Part shown: positions 8,425 through 16,140 of the stretch, in pieces | Layout of the letters: the number at the start of each line of letters is the position of its first letter | How positions within the stretch are numbered: the first letter of the stretch is position 1 | Assembly (NCBI RefSeq): GCF_012911845.1 | Contig: NZ_JAAXCU010000028.1 | Coordinates: forward strand, 20,835-84,834 | Direction: 5' to 3' | Origin: Bacillus sp. RO2 | GTDB lineage: Bacteria; Bacillota; Bacilli; Bacillales; Bacillaceae_I | DNA length: 64,000 nt | Translations under genes and position numbers: made by a program | Notes under the pieces: generated by a model | What the model was told of the DNA's origin: nothing | The model's database searches: none | The model's input: the letters and a program-made list of their open reading frames with translations, nothing else

Positions 8425-9984
8425 ATGGCGCTACCAAATCAAGTTTCAACAAACAAGCTAAACATACCACCAAAGAAAACAATTGTTTCTCGCTTTTTAG
8501 ATCTCGTTGAAAAAGGAGGAAATAAGTTTCCAGATGTGTTAACTTTATTTGCTATCATTACTGGGATCATTTTAGTATCCTCTTTTATTGCAGCGAAGCT
8601 TGGAGTGAGCGCGGTTAACCCGGCTACGAATGAAACAATGAATGCAGTGAATCTCCTTAACGGAGATGGAATTAGAAGGATTATGACCGAAATGGTTAGC
8701 AACTTTGTTTCCTTTCCACCTCTAGGTCTCGTTCTTGTTATCATGCTTGGAGTAGGTCTAGCCGAGTCAACTGGATTAGTATCTGCATTCATGAGAAGAG
8801 TAGTATTTGCTTCACCCAAAAAATTAATTCTACCAACAATCGTATTGATCGCGATCCTAGGAAATGCAGCAGCAGATGCAGCAGTAATTGTTTTGCCGCC
8901 AATTGCCGCCTTAATCTATCTGACTCTTGGCAAAAATCCGATAGTTGGGCTTGTGGCCGCATACGCTGCAGTAGCTGGTGGCTTTAGTGCTAACCTTATC
9001 ATTACGTCATTAGATGTTTTGCTTGCAGGCTTTACAGAGTCCAGCGCTCAAATTATCGATCCATCCTATATAGCAAACCCCGCCATGAATTACTATTTTG
9101 TCTTTGCATCTACTTTCGTTTTATTACCAGTTACAATCTGGGTAACAAATAAAATAGTTGAACCGAGACTCGGAACACTTAACAACGTACACACATTGGA
9201 AAAACAAGAATTATCCCTTAGTGATTCAGAAAAGAAGGGATTAAAATGGGCATTTATTACAACAATACTGTTTTTACTCGTAATAGTAGCAACCATCATT
9301 CCGGAAAACGGGATTCTTCGTAACCAAGAGACTGGAGAAATTATGAATTCACCATTTATGAGCTCTCTTGTTGCCATTATGTTTCTCTTTTTCTTCCTCC
9401 CTGCGTTAGCATATGGGATTGGAGCAGGGTCTATTAAATCTGATAAAGATGTAGCAGGTCACCTTACAAAGTCTATGTCAGGAATGGGGTACTATATTGT
9501 TCTAACTTTCATTGCGGCTCAAATGATCACCTATTTTGCATGGAGTAACCTCGGCGCAATTATTGCCATTAACGGAGCAGAATGGCTACAAAGTATTGGA
9601 CTAACCGGACTTCCACTTTTAATTGGATTCATTCTATTTTCTGCATTAATTAATTTAATAGTTGCGAGTTCTTCAGCTAAGTGGGCAATCTTAGGTCCGG
9701 TTTTTGTACCAATGCTACTTCTTATTGATTATAGTCCAGCATTTACTCAGCTTGCATATAGAATTGGAGATAGTATCACCAACATGATTACGCCTATGCT
9801 TGCCTATTTTGCTATCATTCTAACGTTTGCCAAGAAGTATGACTCCAGAATGGGAGTAGGAACGCTTATATCAGCACTTTTACCCTACTCAATTGCTTAT
9901 ATGATTTTTTGGATTTTATTGTTTGTAGTTTGGTACCTACTAGGACTTCCGATTGGTCCAGATACGTATATTAGGGTGAAATAA
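8425..9984 (+). CDS. AbgT family transporter (p-aminobenzoyl-glutamate type)
   Basis: 519 residues from the ATG preceded by AAGGGGG; an upstream in-frame start 20 codons earlier has no ribosome site and falls in the terminator tail. It is a polytopic membrane protein of the AbgT family: a cytoplasmic N-terminus, the Gly-Asn-Ala-Ala-Ala-Asp-Ala-Ala hairpin near residue 145, and the Ala-Ser-Ser-Ser-Ala-Lys-Trp-Ala motif near 415, both typical of the substrate-binding hairpins. Members import p-aminobenzoyl-glutamate or export sulfonamides. With the following amidohydrolase, uptake and hydrolysis of an aminoacyl conjugate is the likeliest role. Confidence 0.9.
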   Translation: MALPNQVSTNKLNIPPKKTIVSRFLDLVEKGGNKFPDVLTLFAIITGIILVSSFIAAKLGVSAVNPATNETMNAVNLLNGDGIRRIMTEMVSNFVSFPPLGLVLVIMLGVGLAESTGLVSAFMRRVVFASPKKLILPTIVLIAILGNAAADAAVIVLPPIAALIYLTLGKNPIVGLVAAYAAVAGGFSANLIITSLDVLLAGFTESSAQIIDPSYIANPAMNYYFVFASTFVLLPVTIWVTNKIVEPRLGTLNNVHTLEKQELSLSDSEKKGLKWAFITTILFLLVIVATIIPENGILRNQETGEIMNSPFMSSLVAIMFLFFFLPALAYGIGAGSIKSDKDVAGHLTKSMSGMGYYIVLTFIAAQMITYFAWSNLGAIIAINGAEWLQSIGLTGLPLLIGFILFSALINLIVASSSAKWAILGPVFVPMLLLIDYSPAFTQLAYRIGDSITNMITPMLAYFAIILTFAKKYDSRMGVGTLISALLPYSIAYMIFWILLFVVWYLLGLPIGPDTYIRVK

Positions 9985-10107
9985 ACATATATTTGCTCTT
10001 TTCTAATTCTACTAGGAAAAACTCTATTTCACATTGACTTGCAGGCGACTTCGCAGAGAACAGCGTTCAAATCAATGACATAAAATTATAAGGATGGTGC
10101 TATTTCA

Positions 10108-11313
10108 ATGAAATCAATTAACACAATACTTGATAGCGTATATGAGGAAATGGTCGAAATAAGAAGACATCTACATATGTATCCTGAACTTTCATTTCAA
10201 GAGGTCGAGACGCCTCGATTTATTGCAGCATTTCATCGTAAGTTAGGTCATGATGTACGGGAAAGTGTTGGAGGAAGAGGTGTAGTTGCCACTTTAAAAG
10301 GCGGTAAGCCTGGTAAGACGGTAGCTCTTCGTGCTGATTTTGATGCCCTTCCAATACAAGAACAAAATGACGTTGCCTACAAATCAAAAGTAGCAGGGGT
10401 GATGCATGCCTGTGGTCATGACGGTCATACAGCCACTCTTCTAGGTGTAGCGAAAGCATTAAATGCCATCAAAGAAGAAGTAGAAGGTACGATTGTGTTT
10501 ATTCACCAGCATGCAGAGGAAATGCAGCCTGGTGGTGCCATTAATATGATTGAGGATGGTTGTTTAGAAGGTGTTGATGTCATTTTTGGTACACACCTTT
10601 GGGCAACTGCACCACTTGGGGAAATTCTATATAAGGAAGGACCTCTAACTGCAGCAGCGGATCGCTTTGAAATGAAGATAATGGGAAGAGGCGGACACGG
10701 AGCACAGCCACATCTAACCAGGGATTCTATCGTCATTGCCTCACAGATTGTTGTCAACCTACAACATATCGTGTCTAGAAGAGTGGATCCTTTACATGAA
10801 GCGGTTGTATCCATCGGTTCTTTTGAAGCAGGAAACGCCTTTAATGTCATTGCGGATACTGTTCAATTGAAAGGAACGGTTCGCACTTTTAATAAAGAAA
10901 TTCAAAAGCTAATTGAAGAAGAAATTGAGCAAATTGTAAAAGGTCTTTGCATCGCTCATAAGGCAGAATACTCACTAAATTACGTTCATGGTTATCCAGC
11001 AACGGTCAATCATAAAGCAGAAACTGAACAGCTTGCTAAATCAGCAGCCACCATTAAGGAAGTCTCAGTTGTTCGTGAAACTGTAGCTCAAATGGGAGGA
11101 GAAGACTTTTCGTACTACCTAGAGCAAATTCCAGGCACATTCTTTTTCACAGGTGCACAATGTTCAGATCGTACAGAGACCTACCCACACCACCATCCAA
11201 AATTCGATTTTGACGAAAAAGCAATGCTCATCGCTGCCAAAACATTAACACAGGTCACATTGGATTACCTAAAAGTTCAAAACCAAATGGTAGTGGTGCA
11301 AGAAACAAGGTAG
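10108..11313 (+). CDS. M20 family metallo-amidohydrolase (AbgA/HipO-like)
   Basis: 401 residues, typical of M20D amidohydrolases. Metal-binding and catalytic elements are visible: Ala-Asp-Phe-Asp-Ala-Leu-Pro, His-Ala-Cys-Gly-His-Asp-Gly-His, His-Gln-His-Ala-Glu-Glu, and the C-terminal Met-Gly-Gly-Glu-Asp-Phe. The dimerisation domain lies around 180-290. It cleaves N-acyl amino acids, for example hippurate, indole-acetyl or aminobenzoyl-glutamate conjugates. It follows the AbgT transporter by about 120 nt with its own AAGGATGG ribosome site. E. coli uses an AbgA-AbgB pair; here there is one subunit, so the enzyme is probably self-sufficient and the substrate may differ. Confidence 0.88.
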   Translation: MKSINTILDSVYEEMVEIRRHLHMYPELSFQEVETPRFIAAFHRKLGHDVRESVGGRGVVATLKGGKPGKTVALRADFDALPIQEQNDVAYKSKVAGVMHACGHDGHTATLLGVAKALNAIKEEVEGTIVFIHQHAEEMQPGGAINMIEDGCLEGVDVIFGTHLWATAPLGEILYKEGPLTAAADRFEMKIMGRGGHGAQPHLTRDSIVIASQIVVNLQHIVSRRVDPLHEAVVSIGSFEAGNAFNVIADTVQLKGTVRTFNKEIQKLIEEEIEQIVKGLCIAHKAEYSLNYVHGYPATVNHKAETEQLAKSAATIKEVSVVRETVAQMGGEDFSYYLEQIPGTFFFTGAQCSDRTETYPHHHPKFDFDEKAMLIAAKTLTQVTLDYLKVQNQMVVVQETR

Positions 11314-11430
11314 AATAACACATAAAAAACAGTGCTGTGTACGGATATAAAAAGGTGTAACATCTAATACCACCAAAATTTGATCAGTCAGAGCCATTTT
11401 AATCCATCCAGTAACTGGTTCTCATTTAAG

Positions 11431-11505
11431 AAAAAGTGCCTGTCACTTCCCCAATTTGTTAAATCAAAACGACCAAGACCAGGGGGTGACAGGCACCTCT
11501 TTTTA
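11431..11505. repeat. Long-loop inverted repeat ending in a T-run
   Basis: GTGCCTGTCAC at 11436-11446 pairs with GTGACAGGCAC at 11486-11496. It is flanked by AAAAA and, after three bases, TTTTT. It could terminate the hydrolase transcript, but the 39-nt loop is unusually long. A related half-site occurs at 6827 and a short palindromic version just before dnaA. Confidence 0.6.
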
Positions 11506-11640
11506 ACTTTACTAACGTGTATCAAGGAAAGACGATCAGAAGAAGCGATTTTTTAACAAGATGACTTCTTCTGATAATTTTAAAAGGCAAAACGAAACAA
11601 ATATGAGAACTGTCACTATGTTTCTTAAATGGCATGATAA

Positions 11641-12420
11641 TTACATATGCAGACAAAGTTTTATTAATCTTCTAACTTCATTGCACATTTGTTTGTTTAT
11701 AGGGTGCACGGATTCTATATATTCTAAAATCACATTTGCTGATTCAGGAACACGGTTGTATCCCTGTAACATATGTTCTAATTTAACTGCAAAGCGAGGG
11801 AATCTATTCTCCAGTCTTCTTTCGTTTGCAAAAGCATCTGGAAAATAGTCAACTTCCTTTTCAAGTAGGTATAACACCTTAAGAATGCTATTGATTGCAT
11901 GACCTTCAATAAACCTTAAAGCAGAAAGCTTCTCTCCCCTGGCATACCTGCATAACCCTACATACAAGTTAGTCAAAGCTTCATTAATGGAGAAATCGAG
12001 GGAAACCTCATTAACGTTCCTTTTCTGAACTTGGGAAGATGGAATCTTGGAATCGTCAAATGAAGATTTTTTCCACACAATACGACCTTCTGAATAGGAT
12101 ATATTCTCTAGTTCTTGTTCTTCAAAAACAGCGAATTCTCCATATATACCATCTGAAAATAATATTTTATAACCATCTCTCGAATTTTTAAAAGCATAAT
12201 CGATCGGATGGGAAGCACTAATCCAATCAAGCAGTTCAATAAATCTTGTTTTATATCCGGGTTTTACAATAACGAAAAAGTCCAAATCTGAAAATTCGTC
12301 TAAACGATCCAATTCATTTCCTACTGAACCAAGTCCTAACAATAACAACGCTCCCTGTGTTCTCTCTAAGCTTAAACCAATTTCGTCTAATCTTCTTAAC
12401 AAACGTTCTTTTCTCTTCAT
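11641..12420 (-). CDS. Nucleotidyltransferase-fold protein (aminoglycoside/lincosamide-type)
   Basis: 259 residues. The N-terminal 80 residues show a polymerase-beta-like nucleotidyltransferase core: Gly-Ser-Val-Gly-Asn-Glu-Leu-Asp and then Ser-Asp-Leu-Asp-Phe-Phe-Val, which supplies the metal-binding Asp pair. The C-terminal half is helical and resembles the substrate-binding domain of antibiotic adenylyltransferases. Resistance is possible but unproven. The ATG is chosen because AGAGGAGGAGAGAG directly precedes it; a start 22 codons upstream would lie inside a terminator-like hairpin. Its leader therefore resembles an attenuator. Confidence 0.7.
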   Translation of the reverse strand: MKRKERLLRRLDEIGLSLERTQGALLLLGLGSVGNELDRLDEFSDLDFFVIVKPGYKTRFIELLDWISASHPIDYAFKNSRDGYKILFSDGIYGEFAVFEEQELENISYSEGRIVWKKSSFDDSKIPSSQVQKRNVNEVSLDFSINEALTNLYVGLCRYARGEKLSALRFIEGHAINSILKVLYLLEKEVDYFPDAFANERRLENRFPRFAVKLEHMLQGYNRVPESANVILEYIESVHPINKQMCNEVRRLIKLCLHM

Positions 12421-12440
12421 CTCTCTCCTCCTCTTGTTTA

Positions 12441-12483
12441 AAAACAAAAAAGGCTCAACCACATCAATTGACGAGGTTGAACC
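12441..12483 (-). terminator. Terminator-like hairpin in the leader of the nucleotidyltransferase
   Basis: On the minus strand GGTTCAACC pairs with GGTTGAGCC across 14 nt and is followed by TTTTTTGTTTTT. It ends about 20 nt before the gene's start codon, so it is either the end of an upstream transcript or an attenuator. Confidence 0.6.
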
Positions 12484-12765
12484 CAAAGGTTACATTGCCT
12501 TCATTATTCTTAAGACTACATTATCATTACCTTGTAAGATTATCTATATTTAAAATCTTCGAAGAAAAGTATTAAAGAAGACCTTACGACACTTCTTATA
12601 TTTCATCTTATTTAATCATTTTGATCTTTATAACCGGTACTCATGTATTTTGACCATTGGTATCTCGAATATCCATTTCCATAATATTTGTTGCTACTAT
12701 ACCTTTAGTCTAATTACATAGACCATTTTTAAAGGTAAAATACCAAATAAATACTAGAAAATCAT

Positions 12766-12783
12766 TTACTTATGGTACGGTTC
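12766..12783 (-). repeat. Distal att-like direct repeat, mimic of the rlmH 3' end
   Basis: Read on the minus strand this spells GAA CCG TAC CAT AAG TAA, that is Glu-Pro-Tyr-His-Lys-stop, the same peptide end as rlmH (GAA CCG TAT CAC AAG TGA). 15 of 18 bases are identical, and all three differences are synonymous or stop-for-stop. Confidence 0.7.
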
Positions 12784-12794
12784 TCCGTAATATA

Positions 12795-14006
12795 TCAAAG
12801 TGAGGTTTTTAGTCTACCGCTAAAGTGCGAAGCTTTTTTTAAGGTTAGCCCACTCTTGCTCTGATGGTCATTACAATCTTCATTTTCAAAAAACAACACA
12901 TAAGCTTTCTTATTATTGAGAGAACTCGGATAAACAATGCCGTCAATTCCAGTGTTTCTATATTTAAAAACATACCTAAAATATTCTGTGACAATTTGTG
13001 TAGGCACATAATCCACATGTTCTCTACCATCTTTTTCAATCGGTTTTGTAAAGTCATTTAAGAAACTGTAAAAGAACTTTACTACCCAACGTTTTTCACG
13101 TTCGTCATCATCAAAAATACTAGGTAACTTTGGTAAAGAAGTTAAATCTAATAGCAATAATTTTTCATTATTAATAAATTCACCAATACTTGCTATCACA
13201 TTCTCACCCGGACTATATTTCACTTCCAATAAAGCCGTTTCTTTACTCTCTGCTCCATAAAACATTGGAATCCCAGCTGGACTCATTCTATTTGAACTCT
13301 CCGCATACTCTTTTGCTGGTGTCCCAATTTCTTTTGCTTTATAAAATAATTCACCTTTAGAAGAAACACGGGCTCTAAAAAACTTGCTTGATGATACTGC
13401 TTTAATCAAATTCAATTCCTCAACAAAACCAGCTATATTATCCAAAATCTCATGCGGTACCACTCGTTGCTTTTTGTTACCTGAGTCATAGGAACTGTTT
13501 AAAAACAGATAACGCATGCTATGTTTTACCTGTTCAGAAAAATCGTTCCATGTGTAAAAGAACTCTTCGTCTAGCGTTGAACCATACGGGTCAACCTTAC
13601 ACCAATTTGTATCCATTAATGCTTCTCTGATGTCTTCAAACAAACTGTCAGAATTTATACCCACTTCACTATACAAGACGCTTTCAGTAAAATCCCAGCC
13701 ATCATATATTTCAACCCCTAGATATCCACCTTCCCTTGAATCATAGCCTACACCTTCATCGTCAGGGTTTCCCCATTCATATTTAATACCTGTCATAATA
13801 AATTCCATTATTAAATCAACGTCAGCAGCTAGGGTATCTTCGTCTTCAGCACCACAATAATCACATCTATCAGCAGTTGCATTTTCTTCTATATAATTCT
13901 GAATATGTTTGTCTGAAACACATTCAGTACACACATATTTATCTCCGAGAGTACTAAAACCTAATTCATTTTGTCTGATAAGCAAATTTTTATGATAACC
14001 CATCAT
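12795..14006 (-). CDS. RES domain protein with N-terminal zinc-ribbon (HEPN/RES N-terminal domain type)
   Basis: 403 residues. The N-terminus carries two CxxC-type pairs (Cys26/Cys29 and Cys48/Cys51), a zinc ribbon seen in RES proteins with the HEPN-associated N-terminal domain. Residues ~205-390 form a RES domain, with Phe-Phe-Arg-Ala-Arg (Arg211), a Tyr-Gly-Ala-Glu-Ser-Lys-Glu-Thr-Ala stretch (Glu256) and Tyr-Pro-Ser-Ser (Ser361) as the eponymous Arg-Glu-Ser triad. RES toxins consume NAD+ by phosphorolysis. No Xre/DUF2384 antitoxin adjoins, so self-contained control through the N-terminal half is inferred. Its stop is 11 nt from the att-like repeat. Confidence 0.75.
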   Translation of the reverse strand: MMGYHKNLLIRQNELGFSTLGDKYVCTECVSDKHIQNYIEENATADRCDYCGAEDEDTLAADVDLIMEFIMTGIKYEWGNPDDEGVGYDSREGGYLGVEIYDGWDFTESVLYSEVGINSDSLFEDIREALMDTNWCKVDPYGSTLDEEFFYTWNDFSEQVKHSMRYLFLNSSYDSGNKKQRVVPHEILDNIAGFVEELNLIKAVSSSKFFRARVSSKGELFYKAKEIGTPAKEYAESSNRMSPAGIPMFYGAESKETALLEVKYSPGENVIASIGEFINNEKLLLLDLTSLPKLPSIFDDDEREKRWVVKFFYSFLNDFTKPIEKDGREHVDYVPTQIVTEYFRYVFKYRNTGIDGIVYPSSLNNKKAYVLFFENEDCNDHQSKSGLTLKKASHFSGRLKTSL

Positions 14007-14137
14007 TCAGCACCATCCTCTAAAACATATTATAATAATTCTAACTGAATTGTATTTTTGTGGCTTTATCTTTCTCTTCAGTTAAAAATGAACTGTATTA
14101 TCATGTTTCAGAGCATAACACTTATTGCTTATAAATA

Positions 14138-14347
14138 ATTACAGAAGCAATCTTACTTTCTATTGATATAAAAGAAAACATTGTTGCCCTTTTTCCAAAT
14201 TGCCATCGCCTATTGCATCATGGTACCAATGAAGATAAAGAAAAAATTCTCATTAAGCTTTGGTTCGACAGGAAGGACCTTTTATACAAAAGAGGAATAA
14301 AATTTGATACACCAACTTTTCTTTTAGAAAACCTCATTTATTTTTGA
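14138..14347 (+). pseudogene. Remnant of an HNH endonuclease, C-terminal end only
   Basis: An uninterrupted 69-codon stretch without a start codon encodes Asn-Ile-Val-Ala-Leu-Phe-Pro-Asn-Cys-His-Arg-Leu-Leu-His-His-Gly and a charged tail. Active HNH nucleases normally read Leu-Cys-Pro-Asn-Cys-His there; the first Cys is replaced by Phe, so the zinc site is broken. It lies on the strand opposite its neighbours and has lost everything upstream. It would be read as intergenic DNA without this resemblance. The assignment rests on motif recognition alone. Confidence 0.55.
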
Positions 14348-14364
14348 TAAAGCTCGAAGTATCT

Positions 14365-14763
14365 CTATTCATTTGTAAGACTAGAATTTAAAAAATTTGT
14401 AAGTGATGAAATTTTATCTTCTACACTTTTTTGATAGTCACTAATCCCACTTTGGCTTAATGGTTTTTTCTTTTTGATTAGGTCCTTTTCTATTTTCTTT
14501 CGGTCTTTGTCTTTATCCACCTTTTTAAGTAGTTCAAATTTTATTGTTATACTTGAGTCTCTAATCGTATGTTTATCAAACCCGAAATAATCTGGTTTCT
14601 TTTTTAACTGATACAAATGTGATGCACATCGTGCTAGAATAAAAACTGATTCACCTATATAAAGAACGTCAGATTTGCCATTTTTATGCACACTAATCTC
14701 ATATATCCCTGCACCTATCGCTTGAATTAAATCCCCTTGAAAAAAATCAATTGTAATATTCAT
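14365..14763 (-). CDS. GIY-YIG domain nuclease, small
   Basis: 132 residues from the ATG. Gly-Ile-Tyr-Glu-Ile near residue 20 and Leu-Tyr-Ile-Gly-Glu-Ser near 35 are the two GIY-YIG strands. A conserved Arg (Ala-Arg-Cys-Ala-Ser-His) and a later Glu-x-x-Leu-Ile-x-x-x-x-Pro-Leu motif (Glu then Pro) supply the remaining active-site pattern. It is a single-domain nuclease, so specificity is unknown. The start follows the stop of the DUF262 fragment by one base (TAA-T-ATG), so it is probably translated by coupling. A TTG start 18 codons upstream would overlap that fragment. Confidence 0.7.
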   Translation of the reverse strand: MNITIDFFQGDLIQAIGAGIYEISVHKNGKSDVLYIGESVFILARCASHLYQLKKKPDYFGFDKHTIRDSSITIKFELLKKVDKDKDRKKIEKDLIKKKKPLSQSGISDYQKSVEDKISSLTNFLNSSLTNE

Positions 14764-14764
14764 A

Positions 14765-14908
14765 TTAGTTTCTTTCAATTGAATACCCCTTTTTAATAAC
14801 TTCGATCTGTATCCCAAACATACTCTCTCTGAATTGCTGGTAATAGATATTTTTTCTATGTATATTTTCGATAACTTCCTTAATAGTAATCGGTGTTTCG
14901 AAAGCCAT
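14765..14908 (-). pseudogene. 47-codon remnant of a DUF262 (GmrSD-type) N-terminus
   Basis: A short frame with a strong GGAGG ribosome site. It begins Met-Ala-Phe-Glu-Thr-Pro-Ile-Thr-Ile-Lys-Glu-Val-Ile and ends Glu-Val-Ile-Lys-Lys-Gly-Tyr-Ser-Ile-Glu. This is the opening of DUF262 proteins, up to the Gly-Tyr-Pro-Ile element, but the catalytic part after it is gone, and the normally conserved Pro-x-x-Gln-Arg-Glu-Phe segment has degenerated to Tyr-Tyr-Gln-Gln-Phe-Arg-Glu. GmrSD proteins restrict modified phage DNA. The piece may survive as a leader that translates the GIY-YIG gene by coupling. Confidence 0.6.
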
Positions 14909-14921
14909 TAAAATCCTCCAT

Positions 14922-15260
14922 TTAAATAACTTTTAATTCATTAAGGTCTATGTATGCAACTGGACTTCCAGTTCCAAATTTTTTTAATAATTGTTCCTCT
15001 GAATTTTGTAATCTTAGCAATAAATCGCTTGGTCCTTCCTCTCCCTCAAAAAATTTCCGTCCCTTATCTGTTCCAGCTTCAACAATACCCCATTTTTTTG
15101 GTTTAAACAGACATTCAACTTTTCCTCTATTGATACCAGCAACCAAGGTAATTGTGTCGAACCTCTTTTGACTAATTCTCCAATTTCCTCTAGTAGCTTC
15201 ATAATGATTTTTTCCATCTTTTAAACCATTGTGTATTTTTAATAATAATAATTCTTCCAT
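14922..15260 (-). CDS. Hypothetical protein of the rlmH island
   Basis: 112 residues from the ATG preceded by GGGGGC; two further ATG codons lie 5 and 13 codons upstream. I do not recognise a family. Visible features are a basic N-terminal third, a central Ala-Gly-Ile-Asn-Arg-Gly-Lys-Val followed by Phe-Lys-Pro-Lys-Lys-Trp, and a Gly-Arg-Lys-Phe-Phe-Glu-Gly-Glu-Glu segment; the C-terminus is Leu-rich. The pattern of alternating strands suggests a small all-beta fold. It ends 13 nt before the DUF262 fragment, so it can form an operon with that and the GIY-YIG nuclease. Confidence 0.6.
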   Translation of the reverse strand: MEELLLLKIHNGLKDGKNHYEATRGNWRISQKRFDTITLVAGINRGKVECLFKPKKWGIVEAGTDKGRKFFEGEEGPSDLLLRLQNSEEQLLKKFGTGSPVAYIDLNELKVI

Positions 15261-15336
15261 TTCTATTGCCCCCATTTTTTTTACTATTAGATTAATCATA
15301 CTAAATAACTACCATATTTTTCATACTTTATTTTGA

Positions 15337-15377
15337 ATAAATAAAGGACTGGAAATTTCAATTAACCAATCCTTTTT
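15337..15377 (-). terminator. Terminator of the uracil-DNA-glycosylase-like gene
   Basis: AAAGGATTGG pairs with CCAGTCCTTT on the minus strand, with a 13-nt loop and an AT-rich tail with short T-runs. Confidence 0.7.
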
Positions 15378-15404
15378 AACATTATTATTTAATTTATTTT
15401 ATTA

Positions 15405-16043
15405 TTAATTTTCGGTTAAAAAGTTTCTAGTCATAGTGTCGAATTCAGTATCTGATCTCGAGGGATGTTTTATGTAAGGTGGAAATCCTAATGCTTCTAC
15501 CAACCCAATCTGAGCTTTTCGACCAATTGCTCCAAAATGTTTAATTGCTGGGAATAGCTCTAATAACTCATTAATAAGGCTACTATATTTTCTAATTTCT
15601 TCTCCATCTCTTGGTGTCCTAATTTTGTAGAAATTATCTTTTTTATGAGGATAAAAAGGAACAGCATTCCACATTAATGGTAGAACTCCTGTATTTCTAA
15701 AAACATTCCATACTCTTTCAGAGCTTTGTTCTGAAACAGCAAATTCATTAGCAAACGGCAAATTATAATTTTCTTGAAAAATTAGGAACTTACCTATCCT
15801 ATGTGGGCTAGTAACTAAAGTAATTTCATCTGTAAAAGGAATACCTGTCCTACATGCACCGTTAGGTCCAGCTGCTTCCCCTAAAAAAAGATGGGTGGGT
15901 TTTATTTTTTGCATCTCTATTAAATAATGAACTAAATTATCTCGTAAAGGCTTTCCTTGTACACCATAATACATGTTATGCAAATCATTTTTTGATGTTA
16001 TTTTTCCTAATTCTTCAACAAATTTAATTACCTTTGAACTCAA
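15405..16043 (-). CDS. Divergent uracil-DNA glycosylase superfamily protein
   Basis: About 212 residues from a TTG that has GAGGTG 6 nt upstream; an ATG 14 codons earlier has no ribosome site. Motifs in order: Gly-Glu-Ala-Ala-Gly-Pro-Asn-Gly-Ala-Cys-Arg-Thr-Gly-Ile-Pro-Phe-Thr (water-activating and uracil-pocket loop), Trp-Asn-Ala-Val-Pro-Phe-Tyr-Pro-His, and Lys-His-Pro-Ser-Arg near the C-terminus in place of the usual Leu-intercalation loop. The pattern fits the UDG superfamily but the protein is far from housekeeping Ung. In a defence-type island it may act on modified phage DNA; that is inference. Confidence 0.7.
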   Translation of the reverse strand: MSSKVIKFVEELGKITSKNDLHNMYYGVQGKPLRDNLVHYLIEMQKIKPTHLFLGEAAGPNGACRTGIPFTDEITLVTSPHRIGKFLIFQENYNLPFANEFAVSEQSSERVWNVFRNTGVLPLMWNAVPFYPHKKDNFYKIRTPRDGEEIRKYSSLINELLELFPAIKHFGAIGRKAQIGLVEALGFPPYIKHPSRSDTEFDTMTRNFLTEN

Positions 16044-16085
16044 TAAAAACACCTCAATTTTTTTAAATTTATCTTGTTTAAACAT

Positions 16086-16118
16086 AAAAAGGCTTGGCAA
16101 CTAAAATAACCAACCCTT
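16086..16118 (-). terminator. Terminator of the island membrane-protein gene
   Basis: On the minus strand AAGGGTTGG pairs with CCAAGCCTT (one wobble), 12-nt loop, then TTTTTAT. Confidence 0.7.
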
Positions 16119-16140
16119 CCTGTTAAAAGACAAAACTATA

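Noticed and set aside
12570..12600. Third att-like copy left of the island (CTTACGACACTTCTT)
   Set aside because: Only loosely similar to the rlmH end and does not encode the terminal peptide.
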